A stretch of DNA of 13,849 nucleotides from UBA1388 sp964555515 (GTDB lineage Bacteria; Patescibacteriota; Microgenomatia; UBA1400; PJMF01): the NCBI GenBank assembly GCA_964555515.1, contig CAZKSJ010000024.1, positions 1 to 13,849 of the forward strand, written 5' to 3'. Shown piece by piece: positions 11,831 through 13,849 of this stretch (the stretch's first letter is position 1; the number at the start of each line of letters is the position of its first letter). The position numbers and the translations under genes are program-made. A model generated the notes under the pieces. It was not told where the DNA came from and searched no databases. It saw nothing but the letters and a program-made list of their open reading frames with translations.

Positions 11831-13849
11831 TCGTATGTGAATTAACGCATATGGTGGATGCCTTGGCTTGTTTGGCCGATGAAGGACGCTTAACTCCGCG
11901 ATAGTCGTCGAGTAACTGAGAAGAAGTGATGATCCGGCGGTGTCCGAATGGGGTAACCCCCCTATCAGAAATGATAGGGATCCCTGCCTTTTGGTGGGGA
12001 TGGGAACTCGGGGAACTGAAATATCTAAGTACCCGGAGGAAAAGAAATCGTAAGAGATTCCCTTAGTAAGCGACGAGCGAACAGGGAACAGTCTAAACCC
12101 CCGCTTTGCGGGGGTGTTGCAGGAGCCCGTTATTGGACAACAACTTTTTAGCAGAATACCTTGGAATATGTAACCAAAGAACGTGAAAGTCGTGTACGCG
12201 AAAAAAAGTTGTTACCATAGGGATTTCCTAAGTAGGTTGGGAGACGGCAAACTCCCTTCTGAATCTGGGGTGACCACACTCCAAGACTAAATACCAAACA
12301 AGACCGATAGTGAACGAGTACCGTGAGGGAAAGGTGAAAAGAAGGGTGGAAGACCCCGTGAAATAGTACCTGAAACCATATGCTAACAATCAGAGAGCGC
12401 CCCGCCGCAAGGCGTGGTTATCTCGTGCCTATTGAAGAATGAGCCGGCGAGTTTTTTCATGTTGCAAGCTTAAGCTGTTTCGCAGCGGAGGCGAAGGGAA
12501 ACCGAGTCTGAATAGGGCGATTAGTAACATGGAAAAGACCCGAAACCGGGTGAGCTAACCATGATCAGGGTGAGTCCTGTCGAAAGACAGGAGGAAGCCC
12601 GCACCGGTGTCTGCTGCAAGAGGCTCGGATGAATTGTGGTTAGAGGTAATATGCCAATCGAACCCGGAGATAGCTGGTTCTCCCTGAAATATATTTAGGT
12701 ATAGGGTTATGTGAAGCTGCAGGGGGGTAGAGCACTGATCGGGTGTTTCTGGGGTAACCCAGGTCATCTAGTCAAACTCCGAATACCCTGTAGTACTGCA
12801 TAGCACTCAGCATCTGGGAGCTAAGTTCCAGAAGCAAAAGGGCAACAATCCAGATTCACAGCTAAGGTCTCTAAATGCACGTTTAGTGGGAAAGGAAGTT
12901 CGTATCCTCAGACACCTAGGAGGTCGGCTCAGAAGCAGCCATCCTTTAAAGAAAGCGTAACAGCTCACTAGCCGCAGGATACGTGCGCCGAAAATTTAAC
13001 GAGGCTCAAATGTGCTACCGAAGCTTGAAATTGTCTGTTGGTTTTCCAACGGACAGTGGTAAGGGAGCGTTCTGTGTGCGTTGAAGCCCCGCCGTAAGGA
13101 CGGGGTGGAGCGATCAGAAGTGAGAATGCCGGCATGAGTAACGAAATTGAAGTGAGAATCTTCAACTCCGAAAGACCAAGGTTTCCGCACCCACGTTCGT
13201 CGTGTGCGGGTTAGGCGACCCTAAGGTAAGCCCCGCCGTTGGCGGGGGTAGTCGATGGATTACAGGTTAATATTCCTGTCCTTGGTACTTGTTGTTTGAC
13301 TTGGGGAGGGACGGTGCAGGATAGTGCGTAGACAGCAGTGAAAGTTGTCTCAAAGCGTTAAGACAGTCTGGATAGGCAAATCCGTTCAGGCGTTTATTCG
13401 AGACGTGATAGGGCTCTGAACCTTCGGGGGATGAGTTACGCATGAGTTCAGCATCCTGGAAAAGCTTCGCAAGGAGACAAGTATCAAATCGTACCGATAA
13501 CCGACACAGGTGGTCAGGTCGAGTAGACCAAGGAGAGCGAGAGAAGGTAGTTCAAGGAATTCGGCAAAACAGCTGGGCGTAATTTCGAGAGATGCCCTTC
13601 CCGCCGTCGCAAGATTGGCGGGACACAGTAAATGTAGTGGGATGGACTGTTTACCAAAAACACAGGTCCGTGCAAACTCGTAAGAGGCCGTATACGGGCT
13701 GAAGCCTGCCCAGTGCCGGAAGGTTAAGTGCGAGAGTCTCTCCGCAAGGGGAATGCTTTCAATCGAAGCCCCGGTGAACGGCAGCAGTAACTATAACTGT
13801 TCTATGGTAGCGAAGTTCCTTGTCGCTTAATTGGCGACCCGCACGAAAG
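11831..13849 (+). rRNA. rrl: 23S ribosomal RNA, 5' two thirds (cut by window end)
   Basis: The start is placed by aligning GGTGGATGCC (from 11853) with the 23S 5' region; it is accurate to a few bases. Conserved landmarks follow in order: GATGAAGGACG, ATCTAAGTACCCGGAGG, GACCGATAGTGAACGAGTACCGTGAG, GGAGATAGCTGGTTCTCC, GGGTAGAGCACTG, the L11/GTPase-centre segment (about 12913-12970, with AAGCAGCCATC), GGTTAATATTCCTGT, GACACAGGTGGTCAGGT, and the helix 69 region (13783-13801). The window ends near Escherichia coli position 1970, before the peptidyl transferase loop. About 2,019 nt cover roughly 1,970 E. coli positions, so no large intron or deletion is present in this part. Several variable helices carry very similar GC-rich hairpins. 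Protein-like frames on the minus strand here are not genes. Confidence 0.97.

Noticed and set aside
12555..13190. Open frames on the minus strand within the 23S gene
   Set aside because: They overlap conserved rRNA segments and their translations show no protein-like pattern; they are chance frames antisense to rRNA.
11831..13849. Intron or homing endonuclease in 23S, common in CPR bacteria
   Set aside because: Conserved landmarks follow one another at near-normal spacing; total length is close to that of E. coli for the same part. The 3' third is not visible.

Overview
The window looks like a chromosomal piece of a Candidate Phyla Radiation (Patescibacteria) bacterium, possibly Microgenomates. 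The assignment is an inference. It rests on the six-cysteine CRL modules combined with DUF11 domains and an LPxTG-like tail, a compact gene layout, several proteins with no recognisable family, and a 23S gene starting behind its own promoter with no 16S upstream. TGA is used as a stop (for example in the ATGA overlap at 3783-3786), which argues against the TGA=Gly code of Gracilibacteria and SR1.

Left part (1-5405, minus strand): three envelope genes read right to left from a promoter at 5361-5390. They encode a membrane-anchored parvulin/SurA-like protein, a secreted protein overlapping it by ATGA, and a large anchored surface protein with five six-Cys modules, two DUF11-like domains and an LPQTG tail. 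The likely theme is export, folding and display of disulfide-rich surface proteins.

Middle (5406-10042): phosphoglycerate kinase (minus), an AT-rich single-TM orphan (minus), then, divergently on plus, a four-domain ribosomal protein S1, a small acidic protein made of two copies of a 47-residue motif, and an unrecognised 200-aa protein closed by a clear intrinsic terminator.

Right part (10043-13849, plus strand): a divergent beta-carbonic-anhydrase-like gene with its own promoter and leader, then a stable-RNA unit. That unit has a consensus promoter (11236-11265), a structured leader with a boxA-like element, tRNA-Ala(UGC), a spacer with several hairpins, and the 5' two thirds of 23S rRNA, cut by the window end. 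No 16S precedes it, so the large-subunit rRNA seems to be transcribed separately from the small-subunit rRNA.

I found no CRISPR array, transposase, phage gene or rRNA intron. The most interesting points are the independent tRNA-Ala-23S unit with its folded leader and spacer, the repeated GC heptamer and altered helix 69 region in 23S, the duplicated-motif acidic protein, the carbonic-anhydrase-like protein with shifted metal ligands, and the foldase-plus-surface-protein operon.
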